Shown: positions 22,230 to 32,972 of the stretch, piece by piece
Position numbering within the stretch: position 1 is the stretch's first letter
Layout of the letters: every line of letters begins with the position of its first letter
Source: Schistocephalus solidus
Taxonomy: Eukaryota > Platyhelminthes > Cestoda > Diphyllobothriidea > Diphyllobothriidae
Direction of reading: 5' to 3'
Length of the DNA: 64,000 nt
Assembly: GCA_017591395.1 (NCBI GenBank)
Contig: WEDG01006656.1
Location: 62,001 to 126,000 of the forward strand
The notes under the pieces: model-generated
Seen by the model: the letters and a program-made list of their open reading frames with translations, nothing else
Told to the model about the DNA's origin: nothing
The model's database searches: none
Position numbers and translations under genes: made by a program

Positions 22230-22440
22230 TATATTAAAAGCCCAGAGGGCCCCATCATTATGAGCTTAGTATTGCGGTATTAATAAATACAAAGTGGATA
22301 ATTGTTGCGCTTTGCGAACAGCCATATGAAAAGAGAGGAAAGGATTAGTATGGCAGGCATATCCGATTAAGAACAATATGCCATTTTAAAACAATAGTCA
22401 ACAATCTTTGGCATATACGGAGAACAACAAAAGAAGCAGT
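22230..22440. repeat. Interspersed repeat, copy 1 (also at 34555-34790)
   Basis: Colinear with 34555-34790, including CCCAGAG-GCCCC, AATAAATACAAAGTGGATAA and GGCATATCCGATT. The second copy carries a (TAAA)n-like tail on its left edge, so the family probably reads on the minus strand with a TTTA-repeat 3' tail. Confidence 0.6.
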
Positions 22441-22739
22441 AAATAACTCCTACGGTTAAATCGGGAGCGGAGATCGGCGAGCCACCAATTAAAAAAAAAT
22501 TAGAGAAAAAACTGCTTCTCTTAATAAATTAATAGCTAGAGTTTACGGGCTTGGTACGATGCAATAGGATAGTACTGTGATGTTGCTGACAACGTATGAG
22601 GGTTTGGAACGCTCCTTGTCGGGTGAGATATACTATAACAGTCAGAGCTACTGTTTATACCCACCATGGAGGTGAGAGAGAAGGAATTCATAGTGAACAA
22701 CAGGGTCGAAACGAAGAGGGTAAAGTAGAGGTCACGAGA

Positions 22740-23890
22740 TCATCACCGAGATGTGACCTTTCTGACTGCATAGTCCACCAACAAACAGGTGAAAACGTCA
22801 GAACCCGCCAGGAGCATCAACACTTTACCAGACATTATGGCTTTCATTGAAATGAAAATATTGCAAAAATCGTTGGAACACCCCCAAATGCTATATGCTA
22901 GTGGATTGGAGAGTTTGCTGGCCAGTTCTTTCAAGAAATTTGCCAGTAAATCGTTTGGACCAGATGACTTCGCTTATTTCAGATTTCACAGTTCTCGTTT
23001 CACAAGAGGTTCCTGGAAGGTTATATATTCAAACACTGGACCAGCGTCTTTAAAAGCACTGTTGACGTGGTCAAGCTGAATTTCCGGTTTTCTAGTGAAT
23101 ACCGAGGCAAAGAACTGACCAAAGTGCTCGGCTTTCTCACAATTTTCAACGACTTCAACACCATTGCCATCCATAAGTACTGTGGCAGGATCTTTGGTTT
23201 TTAATCGACTATTGATATAATCGTATAAAATTTTGGTTTATATTTAGCCTGTGGAATAATTCTTGATTCATAGTTCTTCCTTGCCTACTAATGGTTTTTT
23301 TGACAGCATTTCTTTGATAACGAAATTCCTTGAGATGCGCTGGTGACCCTGTTTCCCTGAATACCTTCCATTTTTTTGTATTCTTCTAATTTAACTGCTT
23401 GTTAAGATCTCTTGTTAACCAGGCGGGGCGACTATTCTTTTTTGCAACTTCACTGGACAAAAGCGTTCAATCAGATCGAGTGAAACTGTTTTAAATGATC
23501 GCCCATCATCCTCTGGATTCCCTTTAAGCAAACAATCCCATTTCACGGACATCAGTTCTTTCCTCATCGCTTTAAAATCAGCCTCCCATATATTTTGCTT
23601 GCATTCCGTTCCATTCTGGTGCTGAGAATAAAGTGAGTAATCTCACATCAGCGTACTATGGTCACTATTACCGAGTGGTGTAATAGAATACGCTTCATCA
23701 ATGTTAGAGAAGTCATTCGTAAATACTAGGTTGAGGCAATTTGCTCTCTGGTTTCCCTCTTAATCTCGTTGGTATGTTAACCTTCTATAACAGAGGTTGT
23801 TTGAAAGTGAGATCCATTAGCTTGTGGCCGAAGGAAGTAAGCGCACCGTAAACTGTCAGATTTACCCAGTCTACTGTAGGTGCATTGAAA
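22740..23890 (-). mobile_element. CR1-like LINE fragment, endonuclease end to early RT (family F)
   Basis: On the minus strand, a block LGDFNAPTVDWVNLT at about 23860-23905 is the endonuclease GDFN motif. NSDHSTLM near 23660 is the SDH motif. The linker block EKAEHFGQFFASVFTRKPE near 23080-23140 and GPDDFAYF-like and FLKELASKLSNP blocks near 22900-22970 lead into RT. Stops and frameshifts are frequent. It is joined to a family-A 5' region at about 23890. Confidence 0.72.
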
Positions 23891-25180
23891 TCTCCAGGTG
23901 ATCGAGGTCTCCTTCTAATCTCAAAACTCTGGTTGTGAGTTCTCGGCATCCATCACAGTGTGCCAGCCCTTCACTGTTTAGCTTAGATTTGGTAATGTTC
24001 AGTAGTGCACTGCTTTCTTCAATATTGCTGCTTTGTGGTTCTTCTCGGTCTGCTGAGAGTGACTTGAGTATTTCTGGTAAGTTTTTTGTCACATGAAATC
24101 CAAAACGGTTTACAAAGTTAGAAAAGATCATTATTTTTGTAGTGTATACTATTTCTTTGGTCTGCTGGCTTCCCGGGCGTGGCCGAGCGGTCAAGAGCAT
24201 CGGTAGCTAATCGAGAGGTTGGTGTTTCGAGTCGTGGCCGAAGTGGTGAATAATTTTCTCGCGTGGTCGGGTCGTGAACATTTGCGTTTCCCATGCCAGC
24301 AAGATCTCAACGAGGATGCATTAAGTTTAAACGAGCAGCTTAAATTACCAAGCAAATAGTTTACTGAGCACAAAAAAAGAAGTGCTTTTCCGAAACGAAT
24401 TCACTATCGAATGTTAATACGAAGCAAAGAATGATGCAGCCTTTGAAGTGAGTTTGCCAGTGGTTCTTCGTTCCTTTCTGATGCAGACACCTTTCCTGGC
24501 GAGAGACTGTTCTCTGAAGCCTGTATGAGGCAGGATCCAAATGAAGCTGAGTTAGCTTATTATTCAAGATTCCGATATCAATTTTCGTGTGCCTGAATAT
24601 CACAATGTCTATAAACAATTATAGGCTGATCCTGATAAACAGACAATATGTGATCCAATGACAACTTATTTCGTTGAGTCCTGTCTTTGGGAACAGTTTA
24701 TTGGCCAAAAATCAAAAGCTTGGAGTCGAGCGAATTTCAAACGGAAGTCCAACGACGCCGCAATAGAAACAATATGAGCAATAAATGCACCTATTCGTTC
24801 AAAACCACTTTTAAAAAACAATAAATGATAGGAAGAATATTCAGGAGCGACTCAGCCGTTTGTAGTGGTCAATGGTCCTGGATAACTTCAGATCTTCAAG
24901 GGGTTGTGCACTTTTGATTCACTGAGCGGTTGTCAGTATTTATTGGTGTAGAGGCTGTTTTTATCAAGTCGATGAAGGTGATAAACAAATTCAAATTTGA
25001 TGTAGTTTTGTGAGGTAATTCGGCACAAGAAAAATTCCTGAATATTCCAAAGAGCAATTACGTTCGTGTAGTGGCAGTTTTAATGTCAGAATCAAACCAA
25101 GCGATGTGTTAATGATTTTAAAACTGTCCAAGCCGGAGAACAAAAAGATACGTGGTTCCTTTGCACACGATAGATAACTT
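23890..25180 (-). mobile_element. Family-A LINE 5' region, inverted copy
   Basis: This is the reverse complement of about 46475-47560 of the full family-A copy, including the 5' UTR, the tRNA-like segment and the start of the ORF1-like reading (LNSEGLAHCDGCREL, TRVLRLEGDLD). At its left end the GACCTCGAT of family A runs directly into the family-F endonuclease. The result is a chimera, or the scar of a deletion, that joins the 5' end of one LINE to the body of another. Confidence 0.75.
24173..24245 (+). promoter_or_regulatory. tRNA-like Pol III promoter motif in LINE 5' region (copy 1)
   Basis: A box TGGCCGAGCGG at about 24180-24190 and B box GTTTCGAGTC about 33 nt later, the spacing of a Leu/Ser-type tRNA head. 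It is antisense to the LINE it sits in. Acceptor stem pairing is poor, so it is not a functional tRNA. Confidence 0.55.
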
Positions 25181-25439
25181 AAAAATATCTATATCTTGCC
25201 TAAAGGCTAAAAAAGCTCCTGTTTGTAATAAACCAACCGCAAAGCAAAATTCGTATTCTTCAAGCTAACATAGAATTCATATCACACATATCGTGATTGC
25301 TGGACACCGTAAACCAGAGGAATTTTCGCTACTTCCGAAAGGAGCCCCATCTAGTCCTTGCGCCACTCCACCAGTACTTATTTCGGGTAGCATCAGCACT
25401 AATCTGGCTTACCGCCTATCGCTACATTACTGGTAGACG

Positions 25440-26370
25440 TTGCACCAACATGCAATGTTGAAAAGGTTGGCGAGTTTGTAAAGACAAAGAAGAAAAGGTC
25501 TAAGAAGAACAAGTCGTGCAGAAATTTGGCTCCAGCCTGCCCAACACCCGGTTCATCTGGACCTATCAGGCAAAGTGAACTGGTTACCAGTACTCACTCA
25601 GCTGAAAGGTCTGCGTTACAAACGGCCCTCGATTGAGTCGAAAACAGAATGTAGTCATTAAAGTTGTCCCGGAGTCAGCTTCAATTATTCCAAAGGAGCG
25701 AGTTAAACATGACCTGGAACTCCTTCAATTGTATGCAAAAACGCTGCCAACGGACGGCGAGTCCATTCACATTCTCAAGGCATATAGATTAGGGAAGGCT
25801 CTGTCAACACCCAATTCAAATCCTCGACCAATACCTCTTAGCTACGATATACTTTGACCTAAAAAAAGCGTTCGATAAAGTACTCCATCAAAGGCTTCTA
25901 GTGAAGCTAATAAGTCATGGGATTGGGTCTCCTCTTCTCGACTTTCTAAAATCTTACCTTCAAAACCGATATCAGGTAGTACAAATTCGAAATGTGGTCT
26001 CAGAACCATCTCCTATTAGTAGGGGAGTACTTCAGGGGACTATCCTAGGTGCCCTCCTATTTCTTATATACATTCACGACTTATCCTCTATATCAACGTC
26101 AGCTGAAACATTTTTATATACGGATGACTTAAAACTAGCATATGCATATAACAAGCATACAGTAGCCAGTATGCATAGAACGATTTAAAATGATCTTAAA
26201 AACTCAGCGAATGGAGTACTCTATGGCAAATGCCATTCTCTCCAAGTAAATGTCATCTCCTGATTTTTTTGGTCCACAAAAAAACTTCCACCCATAATTT
26301 TTCAATAATCACGAAATAACCGAGACAACATCAATAAAAGAGTTAGGTCTTAACTATACAAATGCTCTTC
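25440..26370 (+). mobile_element. LINE fragment: ORF1 remnant joined to RT
   Basis: A Lys-rich ORF1-like start (KTKKKRSKKNKSC near 25480), then IIPKERVKHDLELLQLYAK (25690-25740). A jump follows at about 25850 to RT: DLKKAFDKVLHQRLL, RGVLQGTILGALLFLIYI and LYTDDLKLAY. The catalytic box reads YTDD rather than the usual FADD/YADD. The region between ORF1 and RT, including the whole endonuclease, is missing. The RT resembles family C. It ends at the tail of the inverted LINE at 26372. Confidence 0.72.
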
Positions 26371-26371
26371 A

Positions 26372-27317
26372 ATTCAATTCAATTCAATTTATTGAGGGAA
26401 ATAGGCATGGGCCTTTGAGTACCCTATTTGTAACGTAAAATTAAGTGCGGTATACAGAGAAACCGTGTGGGTTGCAAAGGTACAAAAGGCGGTCATAAAA
26501 TATGACAAGTGGTACACGACTCTCGAGGGTTAAGATAAATTCCTCATCGCTTAGGCTCGTTGCGGAACATAAAACTGTCAAGGTTCATTTTAAAGATATC
26601 CAGCGATGGTGACATCACAACGTCTTCAGGGAGGGCATTCCATGGTTAAACCACTCTGACAGAGAAGGAGAACTTGCGCACATCCAGTCTCGCCTGCTGG
26701 ACACGCAGTTTCAATGGGTGACCTCGGAGATGGGTCGTGGTGGCAAATTCAAAGAATTCCGAGAATTCCAGAGAACAATCCAATCCCTTCACAATGCGGA
26801 ATGTCTGCAGGAGATCACCACGCATTTGCCTATAACTCAAAGGGAACAGATTAAGATTCATTAGGCGGGTTGGATATGGCAAGGAGCTTTGACTTCTAAC
26901 CATTTTGGTGGCTTTCCTCGGTACTCTTTCGAGGCAGTTCTGATCTTGAACTGTTTAGGGTTTCCAGGCGTGCATAGCATATTCCAAATGCGGCCTAATG
27001 AATGTTCCAAAAGTCTTAGCGAAAAGATCTTCATCGAAATCCAAAAAGGCTCGTCTGATGGCATGCAACACCGAAATTGCGCTCTTCTTCACTTTCAAGC
27101 AGTGAGACGATGGTTTTAAGGTGGTGGTCGTCAGCACACCAAGGTCCTTTTGGGTTTCCACGTCTTTTAAGGCTTCACCGTTGAGAAAGTAACTTTTACT
27201 TTCAGCAGATCCAGATGGGTTGCCTAAGCCCTCTCCAGCTGTAATTTGTCGGCTTTTTGTGGATTATTCCACCTACTAAAAACCTCTGCGGCAACATGAT
27301 TAAGTAATTAATGAGCT
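26372..27317 (-). mobile_element. 5'-truncated CR1-like LINE (family B), RT C-terminus
   Basis: Minus-strand blocks are NPSGSAESKSYFLNGEALKD (about 27160-27220), QKDLGVLTTTTLKPSSHCLK, GTFIRPHLEYAMHAWKP, LFPLSYRQMRGDLLQTFRIV and a PWNALPEDVV end near 26610-26640, in more than one frame. The 3' end has the hairpin AAATAGG...CCTATTT (26399-26405 with 26423-26429) and a tail of AATTG repeats at 26370-26390. Its 5' end lies at the end of the DUF4806-like gene. Confidence 0.82.
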
Positions 27318-27318
27318 T

Positions 27319-28577
27319 TTACTTACCAAGAATAACAGCGTAGAGAGGGGAAGCAAAAAATGCCTTTTTGTCTTGGTGCCTACCGTAGAAAGTCAAGGTG
27401 TAGGTAACCTTGTCAGCAAAAAGGGCAGAAAATATGCAATCAGCAAAACTGCTGACGCTATCGCCACCAAAGGAAGCTAAATACGTAACCTAGTAAGATG
27501 GTTAATAATGTGCAGTCTGCCTACGAATTGCTCCCTGAAGGATTTTTCTGTGACGTCTTCGGTTAAGGCGTCCAGTTCATCTACGGTCAACATTGGTTTA
27601 AATATTGGACATGTTGACGACGGTTGGGGTGCTTGGGTGGCGGATATCACCAAACGTTTCTCCAGAAGTCGCCGCAATGCAGCCACCTCTACCTTTAGGT
27701 CATGCAAATGGCGCAATTCTTGTGTATGGCACTGCATGTACCATCGATGGTAAGCTCTGCTTGATGAGTGCCTTTGGTGTTTGGTTCTGTGACCACGTCG
27801 CCTTTTCCGGTGGCGCCTACTGCCGTCTACGAAAATTGTCTTTTAAGGAGTAAGCTTACCAGCGTAGGAGGGAGACTGTGCGATAGGCAGTGTTTTACTT
27901 GAATCACTGCTTCCCAGTGAATTGTCCTAAAACAGCGGTAACCGTGGTAATTGTTCTTCATACCGATGAGGATGAAACGGAGGGCAAGTTTGTGAAATAA
28001 ACATGTAGATCTATTGGACATTTCGTGTTCCTTCTTGAACGTCCAGTATGAATTCCATCGTCAGACATAATGAGCTACAACCCTACAGGAAAAGAAGGAT
28101 ACGGAATGTTTTATAGCTTAAATAGCTAAATACTTTACAACACTATTGCCTATTAGATGCCTGGTAGGGGTCTCGAAACTGCTCAGTTAACTGTTCAACA
28201 AGACGTTAATGAACGTACTCACCACTGCCCATTGCCGTTACCGTTGAAAAATCACTTGCTTCACCCAAGAGCGTTCGTGCGTCTGCAGGAAGGTCCGAGG
28301 TCAGCCGTCTAATAATCTTCAGAAGACTGCTCAGATGAATCAATGGTATACGCGAGCGTATTGCTGATGAACTCATAGCCTCTCGAACCGTTGGTTCCTC
28401 TTCAATTGTAGGTGTGCTTGAAGAGTTGATTGCAGCCACGTCAGATATATCTGACATCCAACTTATCTCCTCATCAACAGAGGAAATCTCTGAGTCTGAG
28501 TCGTCATATGACGAACTAGAGGAAGAGGTCAGATGCCATGACGATGAAGATGAGTCGACCGGATACATTTCCCTCAT
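27319..28577 (-). CDS. DUF4806-like domain protein
   Basis: Three exons are proposed on the minus strand: 28577-28223, 27826-27525 and 27476-27319. Exon 1 (118 codons plus 1 nt) is Ser-rich and acidic, with two runs of four to six serines, and ends at a strong GTGAGT donor. Exon 2 enters in phase through GTAG at 27827-27828. It has a very basic start ([17 protein letters not shown]), a short helix ([19 protein letters not shown]) and the start of the domain ([20 protein letters not shown]). Exon 3 carries [37 protein letters not shown] and TAA at 27319-27321. Together these match my memory of the DUF4806 pattern; its function is unknown. The exon 2-3 junction (intron of about 48 bp) does not keep phase with the visible GT donor at 27524. 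A GC donor at about 27520 would, or this copy has a frameshift. Confidence 0.6.
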
Positions 28578-28664
28578 ATTCTCGGCAATTTGACGTAAAT
28601 CATCCAGAAAGACTTTCTAAGCACGCGTACTTAGTGTTCTCTTAGATACTGCTCAAAACTTTCT
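28578..28664 (-). promoter_or_regulatory. 5' UTR and strong splice acceptor of the DUF4806-like gene
   Basis: On the minus strand a T-rich tract ends in TTTTTTGCAG, with AG at 28663-28664, 86 bases before the ATG at 28577. In-frame stops lie between them, so this is a 5' UTR acceptor. In flatworms such a site can be a cis intron end or a spliced-leader trans-splicing site; the sequence cannot tell which. Confidence 0.45.
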
Positions 28665-28679
28665 GCAAAAAAGCAAAAA

Positions 28680-29465
28680 AAACGGTCAGTATAGACAGAA
28701 CAGTGGTACAGGCAGTTAAGCGACCGCGTCGCAGCACGAGAGCGCAGGAAATGGCGTGGCACGGCGCGCGCGTGATTGACAGCTCAGTGCCCGATCGATT
28801 TGCCAATAACGCTGCGCGCATTCTTTTGCGCCCTTAGCGATGCGTCATCGAGGTGCACTAGCAACCAATCAAATTCCAGCTACGATTGTTTCATTGCTAT
28901 TAGGGTGGTACTAGCTGTTTCATACAGCTAGATCAAACATAATTCAACACTGTTATATAATACAAATATGAAGACTGTATGACTGCATTGAAAGTTTCTT
29001 ACCGTTGAAATCTTCCTGCTCCTAATCATTTTCACCATTTTTAGCAATCAGTCAACTTAGTCTAATTAGTCGGCAGACCCCACACCGGAATCGACTGCAC
29101 TCGCATCTGATTGGAAGTACGTATCCCTTCGAATCGACCGCAGACGTTTCTACCTCTGTCAAACGAATACTCTCTAACGTCAATAACAGACTAGTCTTGA
29201 CTCTAACCATTCTTACCTGATACATTCATCACCATTCTGTAAAACTGTTTTAACTTCAAATTTTGCTATTTCTGACCTTTGGAAAACAGGTTTTTTTACT
29301 TAAAACAAACTCTTCATTTCGAACACTGCTTTTTAAGCAAACAAACAAAATAAATCAAAGTGGTTAATGAAAAGAGGAGTTTGTTTTAGGTTTTTTCCTG
29401 TGTTCTAAGGATTTGACGGCGCCCAAGCAGGGCCAAATCAATAAACCTATTTATTTATTTATTTA
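28680..29465. other. Upstream region of the DUF4806-like gene
   Basis: 28720-28870 is clearly GC-richer than its surroundings and rich in CG dinucleotides, and includes CCAATCA near 28875; it may be the promoter. From about 29220 the sequence is AT-rich and ends in a CAATAAACCTATTTATTTATTT tail at about 29437-29460, which looks like the 3' end of a small retroelement. Confidence 0.4.
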
Positions 29466-29600
29466 AAATCATCTTGGAAAACGAAGCACAGGCACAGCTC
29501 CTGCTACAGAGAAAATCAACCCTGCGGGGTCCGCATTCTGAAGTGTTTTTTCAACCGGAATATGGGCAGAAAGAGCGAATGAAAATGCGACAGATAATGT
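29466..29600 (+). mobile_element. LINE ORF1 fragment
   Basis: Reads ILENEAQAQLLLQRKSTLRG then VFFQPEYGQKERMKMRQ, the C-terminal ORF1 block of the CR1-like families here and the start of ORF2. The ERMKM crossing corresponds to the ATGAAAATG overlap of family A. Confidence 0.65.
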
Positions 29601-29893
29601 TCAGTTCAGTTCAGTGTATTTGAGGAAAATAGGCTTACGCCTTTTAAATCCCTATTTTTTACATAAAAGTAGCAAGAATAAGAAGTAAATTAAAGAAGTA
29701 ACAGTCAAGTGAATGCAGGCAGATTTACGTGGTACACTGATATTGTTAAGGTTAAGTAGTCACATAGTCTTCATGGTGCTGTAAAATATGTATGTCAAGC
29801 CGATGTTTGAATGTATACACAGACTGGGACATAACAATCGCCTCAGGTAGGTTATTCCACGGTTCCACGACACGGTTGGTTAAAAAATACTTC
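29600..29893 (-). mobile_element. CR1-like LINE 3' end (family B relative)
   Basis: Minus-strand frame KYFLTNRVVEPWNNLPEAIV...FKHRLDIHI ends in a stop. The 3' UTR has an 8-bp hairpin, AAAATAGG (29626-29633) with CCTATTTT (29651-29658), and a tail of CTGAA repeats at about 29598-29616. Confidence 0.78.
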
Positions 29894-30168
29894 CTTACAT
29901 ACAGTATATATAAGGGAGATAGTCAGCGCCTTTGAAAACCCTATTTACAGATAGACGCTAGCCAAACAAGCAAATGTTACATGGCGTTTTAATATATCGA
30001 TCATTGCTGTCGACTAAATAAATGTCCATCAAGTAAAAAAAATACATCTTACTTATTCAGTATATATAAGGGAGATAGGCAGAGCCTTTGAAAACCCTAT
30101 TTACAGATAGACACTAGCAAAACAAGCAAATGTTACATGGCGACAGTCGTTTTAGTATATCGATCATT
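29894..30168 (-). mobile_element. Two inverted family-A LINE 3' ends in tandem
   Basis: 29894-30045 and about 30050-30168 are each the reverse complement of the last 110-150 bp of family A (the part after the ORF2 stop at 38859, including the hairpin). They lie head to tail on the minus strand. Confidence 0.78.
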
Positions 30169-31775
30169 GGAATTTGTTTATCACCTTCGTCGACTTGATA
30201 AAAACAACCTCTACACCAATACATACTGACAACCGCTCAGTGAACCAAAAGTGCAAAACCCCTTGAAGATCTAATGTTATCCAGGACCTTTGACCTCTAC
30301 AAACGGCTGAGTCGTTCCTGAATATACTTCCTATCATTTATTGTTTTTTTAAAGTGGTTTTGAACGAATATACGCATGTATTGCTCATATTGTTTCTATT
30401 GCGGCGTCGTTGGACTTCCGTTTGAAATTCGTTCGTCTCCGAGCTTTTGATTTTTGGCCAATAATCTCTTCCCAAAGTCAGGACTAAAACGAAATAAGTT
30501 GTCATTGGATCACATATTGTCTGTTTATCAGGATCAGCCTATAATTGTTTATAGACATTGTGATATTCAGGCTCACGAAAATTGATATCGGAATCTCGAA
30601 TAATAAGCTAACTCAGCTTCATTTGGATCCTGCCTCATACGGGCTTCAGAGAACAGTCTCTCGCCAGGAAAGGTGTCTGCATCAGAAAGGAACGGAGAAC
30701 CACTGGCAAACTCACTTCAAAGGCTGCATCATTGTTTTCTTCGTATTCACATTCCATAGTGAATTCGGTTCGGAAAAGCACTTCTTTTTGTGCTCAGTAA
30801 TCTATTCGCTTGATAATTTAAGCTGCTCGTTAAAACTTAATGTTTCCGGAGGATGCGCAGAAATTACAACAAAACTTAGATCGCTTGCAAACATGGTGTG
30901 ATGAGTGGCTGCTGAACCTTAATCTTAACAAATACCAAATAATCCGACTGCGGTCAAGTTCCAGAAGGAGGATTAGGTTTGAATACCAGAACTTCATCAG
31001 TGGTCACCAACTCCAGGAGGTAAATATTCTAAAGGACTTGGGTATATAGATAACACCAACTCTCAAACACTCGTCGCACTGTGCGAATATCGCAAAAAAG
31101 CTATGTGTATCTTAGGCGCAATCAGGAGTTCCATCGTTAATTTTGACGGAGAGCTTTTTGGGTGCGTGTTTGGAACATTTATCCGGCCGGTGTTGAAATA
31201 TTTCGTTCAGGCGTGGCGCCCTTGGACGAAACATGACAACGCTCTGCTGGAGAAAGTTCAACAGAGGGCAACGAAACTAGTCATCGGATTGGAATGCCTA
31301 CCCTATGAGGGCTGCCTAGAAAGACTTAAAATGTTTCCTCTCTCTCTAATAGGCAATACAGAGGGGATATGATCTTAGTCTTCAAACTGGTCAGTGGAGT
31401 TGATTGTGCTCTTCAGATGGCCAACTTTTTTTGAATTGGCAAATATGACAAGTCTCCGAGGACACCCATACAAACTGAAAAGAAAACACGCCAAACTTGA
31501 AGTGCGGGTCAACTTCTTTTCCCAACGGGTGATTGAAGAATGGAACAAACTGCCAGCTTCGGTTGTTAAGGCTGAAAGCGTTGAAATGTTTAAAAGAAGA
31601 CTTGATACATTTTTACTTGATGGACATATATTGAGTCGACAGAAATGATCGATATGCTAAGACGACTATCGCAATGTAACATTTGCTTGTTTTGCTAGCG
31701 TCTATCTGTAAATAGGGTTTTTGAAGGCTCTGCCCATCTTCCTTATATTAACTGATTTATACTGAATTATGTTCC
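30169..31775 (+). mobile_element. Family-A LINE with internal deletion
   Basis: Starts like 46668 of the full copy, follows its 5' UTR to about 30838, then jumps to the RT C-terminus at the position equivalent to 38062 (PEDAQKLQQNLDRLQTWCDE). It continues to the 3' end at about 31775. ORF1, the endonuclease, the catalytic FADD motif and the tRNA-like segment are gone. The RT C-terminal part is frameshifted (31049, 31372). It is a non-autonomous deletion derivative that keeps both element ends. Confidence 0.82.
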
Positions 31776-32206
31776 GTCTTAGCCAATCCGTAGAAGTCAG
31801 AAGTCATTAAATGTTGCGAAGCTCTTTTCGCGCACAGTAAAAGTGTGGAGAAAAACGCAGCACCCCGTACTTCGAGATGCCTTAGGAAACCCAATAGCTG
31901 ACGCTAAGTGGACTGCTGATAGCTTCAATGCTTTCTTGTCTAGAACGTTTTGTGAACATTCTGTCGCCTTCTTTCCTGACATCCCGGTTTGGACCGGTAA
32001 CGTCCTCGAAACCATAACTTTTACCCTCTGGGACGTGACCGTAGCTATTTGGTGTTTTCGTCAATCTTACAGTCCAGGAAAAGATGGCGTCCCGTTCAGC
32101 GTTCTAAAGGCGGATGCTAACGATATTTTTCCGTCCCTTCTGTATAAGATATTTAATCTTGCTCTTGAAAGTGAAACTTTCCCTATTTTATGTAAGGAAT
32201 CGCACA
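31776..32206 (+). mobile_element. Family-C LINE, left part (RT N-terminal linker)
   Basis: Frame 31843-32206 reads NPIADAKWTADSFNAFLSRT, then SYSPGKDGVPFSVLKAD and FNLALESETFPI, the linker and first RT block. It stops in mid-motif at ESH and resumes at 38969 with IPKHGRPTSFDYFRPI. Family A has been inserted between them. Confidence 0.8.
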
Positions 32207-32598
32207 AACTGTTTTTTTATTGTTTTTTTAAAGTGGTTTTGAACGAATAGGCGCATTTATTGCTCATATTGTTTCTATTGCGGCGTTGTTGGACCTCCGT
32301 TTGAAATTCGCTCGTCTCCAAGCTTTTGATTTTTGGCCAATAATCTGTTCCCAAAGTCAGGACTAAACGAAATAAGTTGTCATTGGATCACTTCGAAGGC
32401 TGCATCATTCTTTGCTTCGTATTAACATTCGATAGTGAATTCGGTTGGGAAAAACACTTCTTTTTGTGCTCAGTAAACTATTCGCTTGATAATTTAAGCT
32501 GCTCGTTAAAACTTAATGCATCCTCAAAGAGATCTTGCTGGCATTGGAAATGCAAATGTTCACGACCCGACTATGCGAGAAAATTATTCACCGCTTCA

Positions 32599-32671
32599 GC
32601 CAGGACTCGAAACACCAACCTCTCGATTAGCTACCGATGCTCTTGACCGCTCGGCCACGCCCGGGAAGCCA
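32599..32671 (-). promoter_or_regulatory. tRNA-like Pol III promoter motif in LINE 5' region (copy 2)
   Basis: Same A box (TGGCCGAGCGG) and B box (GTTTCGAGTCC) as at 24173 and 47218, on the strand opposite to the LINE. Confidence 0.55.
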
Positions 32672-32972
32672 GCAGAAAAAAAAATAGTATACACTACAAA
32701 AATAATGATCTCTCCTATCTTTGTAAACCGTTTTCGATTTCATGTGACAAAAACTTACCAGAAATACTCAAGACACTCTCAGCAGACCGAGAAGATCCAC
32801 AAAGCAGCAATAATGAAGAAATCAGTAAATTACTGAACATAACCAAAACTAAGCTAAACAGTGAAGGGTTGGCACACTGTGATGGATGCCGAGGACTAGT
32901 AACCAGAGTTTTGAGATTAGAAGGAGACCTCGATCTCCTATCGGAAATAATATCAGTCCTCATAAAACATAA

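Noticed and set aside
24173..24245. A functional tRNA-Ser/Leu gene
   Set aside because: A and B boxes fit, but the acceptor stem does not pair and the same segment recurs inside LINE copies.
28160..28577. Reading the DUF4806-like exon 1 as a complete 123-residue protein
   Set aside because: Its last codons run through a strong GTGAGT donor, and the next exon joins in phase with a basic region and the domain.
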